Positions 39,012 through 48,140 of a stretch of 50,146 nt of DNA are shown one piece after another. The translations under genes and the position numbers were made by a program. Position 1 is the stretch's first letter, and each line of letters starts with the position of its first letter. The notes below the pieces were generated by a model. That model saw only the letters and a list, made by a program, of their open reading frames with translations. It was not told where the DNA came from and did no database searches. This DNA comes from Sulfurovum sp. (GTDB taxonomy: Bacteria; Campylobacterota; Campylobacteria; Campylobacterales; Sulfurovaceae), in contig JALWTA010000033.1 in the NCBI GenBank assembly GCA_027082955.1, positions 1-50,146 of the forward strand. Reading direction: 5' to 3'.

Positions 39012-39119
39012 AAAGATACTGCATATCAGGCTGGACAAGCGCTTTCAGTCTGATATATTCTGCCTTCTACAAATTTATGATAGAATCACACAAATAAACC
39101 CCTCTGTAAAAGGACTACT

Positions 39120-40064
39120 TTGAGCACTTCTTTGATGTCTCCACAGAAAAAAGCGACGGTTGTCTCTACTTCGGTTGCGGTACTGCTTGTACTGGTCAAA
39201 CTGGTGATCGGGATCGCCAGCGGTTCGGTTGCTGTTTTGGCATCGGCGATCGACTCCCTGCTTGATACAGCTGTATCGATGTTCAACTTTTTTGCAATTA
39301 AAAAAGCCGAAGAGGAGCCTGACGAAAACTACCACTATGGCAAAGGGAAGATACAGGCGATCGCAGCGGTGATCGAGGGAACAGTGATTACCACATCGGG
39401 TCTTTTCATTATGTATGAAGGGCTTAAAAAGCTGGTAAACGGTAAGGAGACCACGCTTTTGACGCCGTCGATCTTTGCGATGCTCTTTTCTATTGCAGCG
39501 ACCTTCTTTTTGGTACGTTACCTCTTAAAGATCGCAGAAGAGACCGGTAACGTTGTCATCAAAGCAGATGCACTGCACTATCAGACTGACCTTTGGAGTA
39601 ACGGGGCGGTACTGGTGTCATTGGTACTGGTATCACTGTCAGGGATCGATGCGATCGATGCACTGTTCGGATTGGGAATTGGCGCATACATTATCTACTC
39701 GGCATATGAGATCATTGTCGAGGGGGTATCTATACTGCTGGATAAAGCATTGGATAAAACATTGATCGATCAGATAGACAAGATCATCGTCTCCCATCCT
39801 GAGGTCAACTCCTACCATTGGCTGAAGACCCGTACAGACGGCAGTACGAATTTTGTGGAGTTTCATATGGTACTGCGTCCCAATATGCTGTTGCTTGAAG
39901 CACATCGCATTGCTGATGAGATCGAAGAGAAGATCATGAAGCTTGACCCTCAAAAACGATGGGTAATCACTCCTCATTTTGATCCATATGATGATTCAGA
40001 CATGAATGAGGCGATGCTGCATGGGAAGCCACTCGTTGAACTTCCCAAAATAATCAAGGAGTAG
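39120..40064 (+). CDS. Cation diffusion facilitator (FieF/MamM-like)
   Basis: A 314-residue CDF transporter that exports divalent metal ions (Zn, Fe, Cd or similar) in exchange for protons. Six membrane segments are followed by a cytoplasmic domain (about 215-300) with HWLKTRTDGSTNFVEFHMVL and a His/Asp-rich end (ITPHFDPYDDSD). Helix II has the pattern SAIDSLLDTAVSM, with the metal-site Asp; helix V has HYQTDLWSN (H-x-x-x-D). The TTG at 39120 follows AGGA at good distance and is preferred over the ATG five codons later. It is followed by hemD at one base distance. Confidence 0.88.
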   Translation: MSTSLMSPQKKATVVSTSVAVLLVLVKLVIGIASGSVAVLASAIDSLLDTAVSMFNFFAIKKAEEEPDENYHYGKGKIQAIAAVIEGTVITTSGLFIMYEGLKKLVNGKETTLLTPSIFAMLFSIAATFFLVRYLLKIAEETGNVVIKADALHYQTDLWSNGAVLVSLVLVSLSGIDAIDALFGLGIGAYIIYSAYEIIVEGVSILLDKALDKTLIDQIDKIIVSHPEVNSYHWLKTRTDGSTNFVEFHMVLRPNMLLLEAHRIADEIEEKIMKLDPQKRWVITPHFDPYDDSDMNEAMLHGKPLVELPKIIKE

Positions 40065-40065
40065 G

Positions 40066-40722
40066 GTGTTGAGACAGGTCTATCTGCTTTCACCAGTCAA
40101 ACGTGAAGGAACAGTGCCGCTGCCCATGATAGGTTTTGAGACAGTTGCCAAGAAGATAGATTTTTCAGGATGTGATACCCTGATGTTCACCTCGAAGCAG
40201 GCAGTTAAAACCGCTGATGAGATCGACCCTGTATGGAAACACTACCCCTGTATTGCCATTGGCGGTGCGACAAAAAAACAGATCGAAGCGCTCGGCGGTG
40301 AGGTGATATACTATCCGAAGCACTTTTACGGGAAGTCGCTCGCTGAGGATATTGAGTCATTCTTTAGTACACGGCATATTCTCTATCTGCGTCCCAAAGA
40401 GGTTTCTTTTGATGCCAAAGCATTTTTGGCACAAAAAGATATCATACTGCACGAACAGATCATTTATGAGACACACTGTATGGAGTATCCAAAAGAGAAA
40501 CAGCCTCCGGAAGGAAGTATTATTATCTTCACATCGCCTTCAACCATTCACTGCTTTTTAAAGCAGTTTTCGTGGTTGGACTCCTACACGGCAGTCGTTA
40601 TTGGTGAAGCAACCAAAGCACATCTGCCGGAAAATGCACGCTGTGCTGTAGCAAAAAAGCCATTGATCGATGCCTGTGTTGAAAAAGCACAGGAGATTTT
40701 ACTCTCTTCTAACACCAAATAG
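40066..40722 (+). CDS. hemD: Uroporphyrinogen-III synthase
   Basis: Closes hydroxymethylbilane to uroporphyrinogen III in haem and sirohaem synthesis. The family is poorly conserved, but the 218-residue protein shows the two alpha/beta halves and typical blocks: DTLMFTSKQAVK, CIAIGGATKKQIEALG, ILYLRPKEVS and, in the second half, IIIFTSPSTIHCFLKQF and AVVIGEATKAHL. The GTG start at 40066 lies one base after the CDF stop with AAGGAG within the end of that gene. A -10 box (40725) for the RNA locus downstream begins just after the stop. Confidence 0.85.
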   Translation: MLRQVYLLSPVKREGTVPLPMIGFETVAKKIDFSGCDTLMFTSKQAVKTADEIDPVWKHYPCIAIGGATKKQIEALGGEVIYYPKHFYGKSLAEDIESFFSTRHILYLRPKEVSFDAKAFLAQKDIILHEQIIYETHCMEYPKEKQPPEGSIIIFTSPSTIHCFLKQFSWLDSYTAVVIGEATKAHLPENARCAVAKKPLIDACVEKAQEILLSSNTK

Positions 40723-40724
40723 GT

Positions 40725-40730
40725 TATAAT
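40725..40730 (+). promoter_or_regulatory. -10 box ahead of the structured RNA region
   Basis: TATAAT within GGTTATAATCATT, starting three bases after the hemD stop. The expected start site near 40737 coincides with the first base of the closing stem of the predicted RNA. Confidence 0.6.
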
Positions 40731-40736
40731 CATTTT

Positions 40737-40928
40737 AACCTGGATGGTTCGACCACTGTAATATGGGGTCCAACATTTAGTATTTGCGGGACATGTAGCG
40801 GGTGCGGTGTGCGGACACTTCCGTTTGAGCACAGTTATGTGCGAGGATCTGCCCCCTAAAGCACCCCTCTCTCCTGCACCGTTGGCTTTTTAGGGCCGAC
40901 TGTTATACAGAACGGCCATCTGGGGTAA
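40737..40928 (+). ncRNA. Candidate ~190-nt structured RNA (6S-like?)
   Basis: The interval between hemD and purD has no protein-coding content but strong secondary structure. The 5' end CCTGGATGG (40739-40747) pairs with CCATCTGGG (40916-40924), closing the RNA exactly where transcription should start. Internal pairings include GGGTGC/GCACCC, the hairpin GCACA-GTTA-TGTGC, CCCTAAA/TTTAGGG and GGCCG-ACTGT...ACAG-CGGCC. Size, closing stem and position beside a purine gene are compatible with 6S RNA, which traps RNA polymerase; the central-bubble sequence could not be confirmed by eye. It could also be a purD leader. Confidence 0.5.
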
Positions 40929-40937
40929 AGTACTTAA

Positions 40938-41053
40938 TGAGTTGCCGTCATTGCACGCATAGGCTTTCCAAAATGTTTTCGATGTACTTCGAGTATGCCT
41001 TCAAACTTTTTGAAAACCCTCTGCGCACAAGCACGGCAACTACTGAGTCTAAG
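40938..41053. repeat. Palindromic element E3 upstream of purD
   Basis: Outer inverted repeat GTTGCCGT (40941) with ACGGCAAC (41033), inner GTTTTC/GAAAAC, and a central TAC-TTCGA-GTA hairpin followed by TGCCTTC. The arrangement matches E1 and E2 at 36.3 kb. Confidence 0.6.
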
Positions 41054-41103
41054 CCAATAATAAACTACCTGAAATATTGTCACAATGGGGGAGAATCACA
41101 AGA

Positions 41104-42372
41104 ATGAAAATATTGATCATAGGCAGCGGCGGTCGTGAGTATGCTATAGGCAGAGCACTCAAACAGGATGAGAATGTAGAGAAGCTGTGGTTTGCACCGG
41201 GTAACGGGGCAACTGATGAACTGGGAGAGAATCTCGATATTACCGATTTCAATGCATTGGCGGATTTTGTAGAAGAGCATGAGGTGGATTTGACGATTGT
41301 CGGTCCTGAAGCACCGCTGGTTGAAGGGATTGTCGATGTATTTAAGGCAAGAGGACTGACGATCTTCGGACCGACTGCCAAAGCGGCACAGCTTGAAGGA
41401 TCGAAGATCTTTATGAAGAACTTTCTGGCACGCCACAATGTCCCTACTGCGCGTTATATTGAAACAAGTTCTATTGAAGAGGCGTATCGCTTCATTGAGA
41501 CACTCGATGCACCGATTGTTGTCAAAGCTGACGGACTGTGCGGCGGTAAAGGGGTGATCATCGCCCAGAGTCATGAAGAGGCGAAAAAAACTGCCGGCGA
41601 GATGCTCAGCGGCAATGCCTTCGGTGATGCAGGCACTGCGATTGTCATTGAGGAGTTCCTTGACGGGTATGAGCTTTCTGTCTTTGCCATATGTGACGGG
41701 AAGGATTATGTGGTACTGCCTGCTGCACAGGATCACAAACGTTTGCTTGACAATGATCAGGGACCTAACACCGGCGGCATGGGGGCTTATGCGCCGACTC
41801 CGCTGGTCAATGATGACATTTACAGAAAACTTGACGAACGTGTGATCAAGCCGACCCTCAAAGGGATGGAAGAGGAGGGGATGCCTTTTACAGGTGTGCT
41901 CTTTATCGGTGTGATGGTGGTCAAGGGTGAGCCTATTATCCTTGAGTACAATGTACGTTTTGGTGACCCTGAGTGTGAAGAGCTGATGCCGCTGCTTAAG
42001 TCCCCGGCCAGCGAACTTTTCTATAAGGCAGCAACCGGTGATCTTAAAAATGCCAAGATCGAATTTCATGACAAGTACGCAGTAGGTGTGGTGATGGCAA
42101 GCAGAGACTACCCCTACAAAAGCTCTCCGGCAGCCGAGATCATTATCGATGAGATCCACCATGAGGATGTGAGAGAGAATACCCACATCGCCTTTGCCGG
42201 TGTCAGCCGCGGAGAGGATGGCAAGCTCTATGCGACAGGCGGGCGTGTGCTGGTATGTGTGGGGCTTGGTGACAGCATCAAGGAGGCACGTGACCGTGCC
42301 TATATGCTTGTCGGACAGGTACACTTTGCCGGGAAACAGTGCCGTACAGACATTGCCTATCAGGCACTGTAG
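41104..42372 (+). CDS. purD: Phosphoribosylamine-glycine ligase
   Basis: Forms glycinamide ribonucleotide in the second step of purine synthesis. The 422-residue ATP-grasp protein starts [15 protein letters not shown] and has family blocks [85 protein letters not shown] and [18 protein letters not shown]. The ATG at 41104 is preferred; GGGGGAG lies about 11 bases upstream. It is preceded by a long structured intergenic region and followed by the RDD gene at 9 bp. Confidence 0.95.
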   Translation: MKILIIGSGGREYAIGRALKQDENVEKLWFAPGNGATDELGENLDITDFNALADFVEEHEVDLTIVGPEAPLVEGIVDVFKARGLTIFGPTAKAAQLEGSKIFMKNFLARHNVPTARYIETSSIEEAYRFIETLDAPIVVKADGLCGGKGVIIAQSHEEAKKTAGEMLSGNAFGDAGTAIVIEEFLDGYELSVFAICDGKDYVVLPAAQDHKRLLDNDQGPNTGGMGAYAPTPLVNDDIYRKLDERVIKPTLKGMEEEGMPFTGVLFIGVMVVKGEPIILEYNVRFGDPECEELMPLLKSPASELFYKAATGDLKNAKIEFHDKYAVGVVMASRDYPYKSSPAAEIIIDEIHHEDVRENTHIAFAGVSRGEDGKLYATGGRVLVCVGLGDSIKEARDRAYMLVGQVHFAGKQCRTDIAYQAL

Positions 42373-42381
42373 GAGAGATGG

Positions 42382-42834
42382 ATGGAAGAGAGAAACATGC
42401 CAATCGCCAGCAATGCTAAGCGTGTTGCAGCATTCGTGATAGACGATATGATAGTCAATGTTTTTCTCATGATCATTTTCTCTTCACAACTCTCTGCTTT
42501 GATGTCGCAAATTACCGAGGTCAATGAAGCTTCTGTAATGATGATCAACCAGTTCATTATCGACAATCTTCCCATTGTATTTGCTGTTAAAGTACTCTAT
42601 CATGGTGTATTGATCTGGCAGACAGGGATGACAGTCGGTAAATACTTTCTCAAAATAAAGACGGTAGATTATGCCAGTGGAGAGCTACCTTCTCTGGCAC
42701 AGGCATTCTGGCGGGCATCGGTGAGATTGTTGAGCGAAATATTCTTCTATATAGGATTTTTGTTCGCTTTCTTCTCTCCTTTGCACCAAACCCTTCATGA
42801 TAAACTTTCAAATTGTGTGGTTATCGATGTTTAA
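42382..42834 (+). CDS. RDD-family membrane protein
   Basis: A 150-residue protein with the RDD pattern: NAKRVAAFVIDDMIVNVFLMIIF at the first helix (Arg, Asp, Asp), a second helix around AVKVLYHGVLIWQTGMTVGKYFLKIKTVD and a third helix with QAFWRASVRLLSEIFFYIGFLFAFFS, ending with QTLHDKLSNCVVIDV. RDD proteins are small multi-pass membrane proteins; some have been linked to Na+ or H+ exchange, most are unassigned. It overlaps the start of lptD by 8 bp. Confidence 0.85.
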   Translation: MEERNMPIASNAKRVAAFVIDDMIVNVFLMIIFSSQLSALMSQITEVNEASVMMINQFIIDNLPIVFAVKVLYHGVLIWQTGMTVGKYFLKIKTVDYASGELPSLAQAFWRASVRLLSEIFFYIGFLFAFFSPLHQTLHDKLSNCVVIDV

Positions 42835-44962
42835 ATATACATTTTCTTTTGTTTCAATTGCTCTGCTGGCTTCGTCACTTGCTGCTTCCAATTTTGGGAA
42901 AGCCAATATTGAGGTTACTGCCAAACATGTGGAGGGTGACAAATCCGTTTTGTATGCACAAGACGGGGTAGTGGTCTATTACCAGGATTCGATCATTCAT
43001 GCGGATAAGGCAGTATATCAGAAAGATCTGCACAAACTGATTTTGGATGGCAATGTTGAAATGATAGGCTACCGTGGGAGTAAAGAGCACACTTCCCATA
43101 TGGAGATAGATACACAGACAGACACCATTGCATTTAAGGAGCTTTTCTTTACGAACCAGAATGATATCTGGCTTATGGCGAATGATGCAAACAGGACAAA
43201 GTCGATCTATACATTCGGTGAAAGTATGCTATCTAGTTGTGATATTAATGATCCGCTGTGGACCATGCATTTTTCCCGTTCCGTGTACGACAGTCAAGAG
43301 CAGTATATGAAACTGTACAATACCAGTGTCTATTTTGAAGACATTCCGGTATTTTATACACCCTATTTGGCATTTTCAACAAACAATGAGCGCTCATCGG
43401 GCTTGTTGTTTCCGCTTTTTGGATATAGCAAAGATGAAGGGTTTGTTTATGAACAGCCTATCTTCTGGGCGATCAACCCCAGTATGGACCTTGAACTCAA
43501 CCCTCAGATCCGTACGTCCAGAAGTTATGGTATCTATGGTACATTCCGTTTTGCGGACACACCACATTCTTACGGAAGTTTGCGGGCAGGATATTTTAAG
43601 GACAAGCCTAGTTATCTTGAAAAACGTAACTTGACAAAAGATGAACATTACGGGCTGGAATTTCTTTATGATTCCTCACAGCTTTTTAGCCAGGCACTGC
43701 CGGCAGGATATACGGACGGGCTCTATATCAATGCAACACTTCTGAATGATATTGACTATCTCAACCTGCAAAAAACACACTTGACACACTTCGGTCAGGT
43801 ACCGCTGCAAGAGTCAAGATTGAACTATTTCATTCAGAATGACACATGGTACGGCGGGTTGAATGCAAAGTATTTCATTGATACGCGTTTAGCAAATAAT
43901 GATGAGACGATTCAGCAGCTTCCCGCATTGCAGCTTCACAAATTTTTAAACAGTTTTCTGATCGACAACCTGACCTATTCGATCGATATGCAGACGAAGC
44001 ATTTTGATCGCAAGACAGGCACCACAATGAATCAAGTTGAGTTCCGTGTACCCGTGGAGTTCACCGCGTCTTTCCTTGATGATTATTTGAATATTTCTCT
44101 GGGTGAGTATCTCTATTTCGGTCGTTTTTCATTTGGACAGGACAGTACATTGCAACATGATTATTTTCAGTATTACAGCAATGTACATAATGCCAAGATA
44201 TTCAGTGACTTGACTGCAAAGCTCAGTAATGGTTATACCCATGTGATTCAGCCGTCTGTTTCCTATGTAAAACCGGGATCGGAAAACCATAAACCCGTTA
44301 CTTTCGGACAATTGGTTGAAGAACAGCCTCAGGTTAAAGAGCTTTTCTCTGTTGGACTTCCTGAGGAGCAGGCAGTGCTCTCTCTCAACCAGTATCTCTA
44401 TGATGAGAATATGAATCTGATCTTTTTCCAGCGTTTGACACAGGACTACTATCCAAACCGTGACAATACTTTTGCAGATTTGAAAAATGAGATGGAGTTT
44501 GACTGGGGTGAATGGAGTTTTTATAACTATATCGATTATTCGTTTGCATTTAGCAAGATCAGTGAAGCATCGAGCAGTATAAATCTTAAGAACAAAGACT
44601 ACAAACTCAGTATCGGTCATACCTATAAACAGGCACTCTCAGATACATCCAGTACCGTTACCGGAAATGATATCAGTTTTGATTTTAGTTACAATTACAA
44701 TGAGCGGTTTGCGATCAATGGAGGATTGATCTATAATATTGAGGATAAAAACAGTGAATTGTGGCGACTTGGAGGAAGCTATAGCAGGGACTGTTGGAGT
44801 ATATCGGCATCTGTCTCAGCAGATGTACGACCGCGTCCTACCGCTGTACCCGGTGTGCTTGACTATAGCCAAGAGTACAGTTTTTATGTACAACTGAATT
44901 TTGTACCGTTTGTCAGTGTTAATACAGCTGAACTGGAAAGTATGGTAGATGTACCGCGTTGA
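42827..44962 (+). CDS. lptD: LPS-assembly protein LptD
   Basis: LptD inserts lipopolysaccharide into the outer leaflet of the outer membrane. The 711-residue protein has a signal peptide (FKYTFSFVSIALLASSLAAS), an N-terminal OstA/beta-jellyroll domain (VEGDKSVLYAQDGVVVYYQDSIIHADKAVYQKDLHKLILDGNVEM) and a long beta-barrel domain rich in alternating aromatic strands (GYSKDEGFVYEQPIFWAINPSMDLELNPQIRTSR). It is shorter than the E. coli protein, normal for Campylobacterota. The start at 42827 fits the signal peptide but has no clear Shine-Dalgarno; it overlaps the RDD gene and is probably translated by coupling. Cys residues are few. Confidence 0.9.
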   Translation: MFKYTFSFVSIALLASSLAASNFGKANIEVTAKHVEGDKSVLYAQDGVVVYYQDSIIHADKAVYQKDLHKLILDGNVEMIGYRGSKEHTSHMEIDTQTDTIAFKELFFTNQNDIWLMANDANRTKSIYTFGESMLSSCDINDPLWTMHFSRSVYDSQEQYMKLYNTSVYFEDIPVFYTPYLAFSTNNERSSGLLFPLFGYSKDEGFVYEQPIFWAINPSMDLELNPQIRTSRSYGIYGTFRFADTPHSYGSLRAGYFKDKPSYLEKRNLTKDEHYGLEFLYDSSQLFSQALPAGYTDGLYINATLLNDIDYLNLQKTHLTHFGQVPLQESRLNYFIQNDTWYGGLNAKYFIDTRLANNDETIQQLPALQLHKFLNSFLIDNLTYSIDMQTKHFDRKTGTTMNQVEFRVPVEFTASFLDDYLNISLGEYLYFGRFSFGQDSTLQHDYFQYYSNVHNAKIFSDLTAKLSNGYTHVIQPSVSYVKPGSENHKPVTFGQLVEEQPQVKELFSVGLPEEQAVLSLNQYLYDENMNLIFFQRLTQDYYPNRDNTFADLKNEMEFDWGEWSFYNYIDYSFAFSKISEASSSINLKNKDYKLSIGHTYKQALSDTSSTVTGNDISFDFSYNYNERFAINGGLIYNIEDKNSELWRLGGSYSRDCWSISASVSADVRPRPTAVPGVLDYSQEYSFYVQLNFVPFVSVNTAELESMVDVPR

Positions 44963-45234
44963 TGAACACCGACCCTTACGCTAAACTTTCTGAAGCTCTT
45001 GAGATACTGGAGCTTCCCCGCTTCGTTACCAAGGAAGATATCCGAAAACAGTATCGGTTTTTGGCAAAAAAAGCACATCCAGATGTCGGTGGAGATGTTG
45101 AAAGGATGGAAAAACTCAATGAAGCATACCGCCTTTTGATGCAGTATATAGAAGAATTTCGTTATACTTTTGATGAAGATGAGATCAGCAGACAGTTTCC
45201 GGGAGTAGACCATGCCACACGTTTCAGACCATGA
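44962..45234 (+). CDS. Small J-domain protein
   Basis: A 90-residue protein that is essentially one J-domain: DPYAKLSEALEILELP, KEDIRKQYRFLAKKAHPDVGGDVERMEKLNEAYRLLM, with the HPD motif that triggers DnaK ATPase. No Gly/Phe or zinc domain is present, so it is a specialised DnaK co-chaperone. TGATG overlap with the lptD stop and 23-bp overlap with the next gene make a tightly packed operon. The neighbours suggest a link to envelope proteins or to the phosphoribosyltransferase-like protein, but this is inference. Confidence 0.85.
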   Translation: MNTDPYAKLSEALEILELPRFVTKEDIRKQYRFLAKKAHPDVGGDVERMEKLNEAYRLLMQYIEEFRYTFDEDEISRQFPGVDHATRFRP

Positions 45235-45925
45235 TTTTTATTTTGAAGACCGGAAAGATGCCGCCTCTCAATTGATAGAAACATTACCCCTTGAGTTTTT
45301 GAAAAAGAATGAGACCGTCGTTATCGGTGTTAGCGAAGGAGGTGTTTACTTTGCTGATAAGATTGCACAGGCAATCGATGCAAAGATGGATATCTTGCTT
45401 ACTGAACCCATCCTCGCTCCGAATAATCCGGAAGTTGCCATTGCAATGATTTCGGAAACTGAAGAGGTGGTTATGCATAAAGCGCTAATCGATGCTTTCG
45501 ATATCAACGAAGATTTTGTCTATAATGAGGCGCAGAGAAAATATGAGGAGGAGATACTCGGATATGTTTACCGGTATCGGAAAGGAAGTGACCTTCTGCC
45601 TCTAAGAGGAAAGTACGTTGTACTTGCAGACGAGTGTGTTGAAACCGGATTGACGATGATGGTTGCCTTGAAATCGGTGATCGAAAGAGGTGCAAAAAAT
45701 ATCTATATTGCAACACCGATATTGGACCGGTCTGTATATGAAAATCTGCTTAGTATATGCGATGGTGTCTTTTGCCCTCACAAAATCCGAAACTATATTT
45801 CGATAGAATATTATTACAGATTATTTGATAAGGTTGGATTCGACGAAATATTGGAGATGATGGCTGCTTATGAAAAATCAGAGCTATTGACAAATTTGAA
45901 CAGTAAGGAAAACAGTAAACAATGA
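45212..45925 (+). CDS. Phosphoribosyltransferase-like protein
   Basis: A 237-residue protein of the PRTase type I fold. VVIGVSEGGVYFADKIAQAIDA is the PPi-binding loop region and KYVVLADECVETGLTMM corresponds to the PRPP-binding motif (usually hydrophobic-DD-x-x-x-TG). The motif has Asp-Glu and Glu-Thr-Gly in place of the usual bases, so PRPP binding is plausible. Substrate unknown. The C-terminal half is more specific (YEEEILGYVYRYRKGSDLLPLRG). It overlaps the J-domain gene by 23 bp and pnp by 4 bp (ATGA). Confidence 0.78.
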   Translation: MPHVSDHDFYFEDRKDAASQLIETLPLEFLKKNETVVIGVSEGGVYFADKIAQAIDAKMDILLTEPILAPNNPEVAIAMISETEEVVMHKALIDAFDINEDFVYNEAQRKYEEEILGYVYRYRKGSDLLPLRGKYVVLADECVETGLTMMVALKSVIERGAKNIYIATPILDRSVYENLLSICDGVFCPHKIRNYISIEYYYRLFDKVGFDEILEMMAAYEKSELLTNLNSKENSKQ

Positions 45926-48111
45926 AAGAAGAAACGATTAAAATCCAGGTCAATAATCTGGAGGAAACCTATATCTGTAACAAGGTTGCAAAGCAGGCAA
46001 GCGGTGCTGTGATGTATAGGCAAGGCAAAGCGGTGCTGATTGCTGCGGTGGCGATTGATGAGACACCGGTTGAAGAGAAGTTCCTTCCGCTGACAGTGCA
46101 GTATATTGAAAAGGCCTACGCTGCGGCAAAGATCCCCGGTGGTTTTATCAAACGTGAGACAAAACCCGGGGATTTTGAAACACTTACCTCACGGATTATT
46201 GACCGTTCTTTAAGACCACTTTTCCAGGATGGTTTTTTCTATCCTGTAAGTATCACTGTCACGGTTGTAAGCAGTGACAGTGAGGTGGACCTACAGGTTG
46301 CGGCACTCCATGCAGCATCGGCAGCGCTGTATGTCTCTGACATCCCTGTCAAGCGGGCACTTGGTGCGGTCAGGGTTGGGAAGATAAACGGCGAGCTTGT
46401 TATCAACCCTTCGCTTACAAAGCAGGATGAGAGTGTGCTGGATCTGCTTGTTGTCGGTGCGGACAGAGATATTTTGATGATCGAAATGCGTACCAAAGCG
46501 TCGGAAGTCATCGATGATATTGAAGTTGATCCGATCGATCCGATGATGGGAGCGGCTCCCATGATACTCGAGCATCAGGAGAGCAATGAGATCGATGAAG
46601 AGGCACTTATTGAAGCTATTGCACTGGCACAGGATGCTATTGAAGAGGCAAGCAAAACCTATACTGCCAAGCTCGATCCTGTTGTAAGAGAACCACTGGT
46701 GCTTGCACTGAACGACAGTAAGAGTGATGAGGCACTGTATGACTATATTGCACAGCATTTTTCAGAAGCAGTGGTGGATGCCATTTCGCATATGGCAAAG
46801 TCTGAACGTTCTATAGCACTTAAAAAAGTGCGTAGTGCTATCTTGAAAGCATTGGAAAAAGAGGGCAAAGAAGCGGACAAAGAGACAGTAAGCAGTGTGC
46901 TTGAAGCATACAAAAAGCAGGTTGTCCGCAGCATGATTCTCGATAAAGGTGTACGTGCGGATGGACGAGCGCTTGATCAGGTAAGACCTATTTCCATTGA
47001 AACAAACATACTTCCATCTGTGCATGGTTCCTGTCTTTTTACACGAGGACAGACGCAAGTGCTTGTGACCGCAACACTGGGTGACAAAAAAGATGCGCAG
47101 ATGTTCGAACTCCTTACGGATAAGCATAGCAAATCGGAAAATTTCATGGTACATTACAACTTCCCCGGTTATTCTGTCGGCGAAGCATCCTATATAGGAG
47201 CACCGGGAAGGCGGGAACTTGGGCATGGTAATCTTGCCAAGCGTGCACTTGAACCCGCTATCTCGCTTGAGTTTGACGGAACGATCCGTCTGGTTTCCGA
47301 AGTACTTGAAAGCAATGGTTCCTCCTCTATGGCAACGATTTGCGGCGGTTCACTGGCATTGCGTTCTGCCGAGGTGGAAATGACCTCACTTGTTGCAGGG
47401 ATTGCAATGGGGCTTATCCATGAAGGCGATCGCTATGCTATTTTGTCTGATATTATGGGGCTTGAAGATCACGATGGCGATATGGACTTCAAAATTGCAG
47501 GAACCCGCAAAGGTATTACCGCAATGCAGATGGATATCAAACTTGGCGGTATTGATCTGCATGTACTGAAAGATGCACTCCTACAGGCATCCAGAGGGAA
47601 GAACCATATTCTCGATCTGATGGAAGAGGCTGAAAAGAATATTGTTGAAAGTGAAGCGCTGCCGAGTACTGAGCATTTCAGTATTCATCCAAGCAAAATC
47701 GGTGATATTATCGGAAAAGCAGGTGCTACAATTAGGGATATTATTGAGAAGTTTGAGGTGAGTATTGATCTTGACAGGGATGCCGGCGGCGTAAAAGTCT
47801 CTGGGCATGATAAGCAGAAAGTAGCTGCAGCAAAGGAACATATACAAAAAATTGCCGATACCCCGATACGCAAGCAGATGCAGTATGAAATTGGCAAGTC
47901 CTACAAAGGAAAGGTCAAGAGGGTCGTTGATTTTGGTGTGTTCGTTGAAATGCCGGATGGTTTTGACGCACTTTTGCATATATCGAAAGTGGCAAAAATG
48001 CGAGTGACCGATCTGGCAGACCGATATCATGAAGGTGATGAAATCGAAGTGGTCGTTATGGAACAAAAAGGAAAAAAAGTGGAGTTGGCAACACCTGAGT
48101 TTTTACAATAG
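45922..48111 (+). CDS. pnp: Polyribonucleotide nucleotidyltransferase (PNPase)
   Basis: A 3'-to-5' exoribonuclease that degrades RNA phosphorolytically. The 729-residue protein has two RNase PH domains (about 10-220, with PGGFIKRETKPGDFETLTSRIIDRSLRPLF; about 330-550, with RADGRALDQVRPI, HYNFPGYSVGEAS, RRELGHGNLAKRALEP and DIMGLEDHDGDMDFKIAGTRKGITAMQMDIK), a KH domain (FSIHPSKIGDIIGKAGATIRDI) and a C-terminal S1 domain (GKVKRVVDFGVFVEMPDGFDALLHISKV). Slightly longer linkers than in E. coli but full-length. ATGA overlap with the previous gene. Confidence 0.96.
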   Translation: MKEETIKIQVNNLEETYICNKVAKQASGAVMYRQGKAVLIAAVAIDETPVEEKFLPLTVQYIEKAYAAAKIPGGFIKRETKPGDFETLTSRIIDRSLRPLFQDGFFYPVSITVTVVSSDSEVDLQVAALHAASAALYVSDIPVKRALGAVRVGKINGELVINPSLTKQDESVLDLLVVGADRDILMIEMRTKASEVIDDIEVDPIDPMMGAAPMILEHQESNEIDEEALIEAIALAQDAIEEASKTYTAKLDPVVREPLVLALNDSKSDEALYDYIAQHFSEAVVDAISHMAKSERSIALKKVRSAILKALEKEGKEADKETVSSVLEAYKKQVVRSMILDKGVRADGRALDQVRPISIETNILPSVHGSCLFTRGQTQVLVTATLGDKKDAQMFELLTDKHSKSENFMVHYNFPGYSVGEASYIGAPGRRELGHGNLAKRALEPAISLEFDGTIRLVSEVLESNGSSSMATICGGSLALRSAEVEMTSLVAGIAMGLIHEGDRYAILSDIMGLEDHDGDMDFKIAGTRKGITAMQMDIKLGGIDLHVLKDALLQASRGKNHILDLMEEAEKNIVESEALPSTEHFSIHPSKIGDIIGKAGATIRDIIEKFEVSIDLDRDAGGVKVSGHDKQKVAAAKEHIQKIADTPIRKQMQYEIGKSYKGKVKRVVDFGVFVEMPDGFDALLHISKVAKMRVTDLADRYHEGDEIEVVVMEQKGKKVELATPEFLQ

Positions 48112-48140
48112 TCTGAACCACCCCTGAAAGGAGGGAAAAG

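Noticed and set aside
40741-40760. Cobalamin riboswitch or tmRNA
   Set aside because: CCACTGTAA recalls the cobalamin switch and GGTTCGACC recalls tmRNA, but the other conserved blocks of both RNAs are missing and the start site leaves too little 5' sequence.
41080-42324. 414-codon open frame opposite purD
   Set aside because: It is an antisense shadow of a highly conserved gene with matching codon-position bias; the translated protein has no domain pattern.
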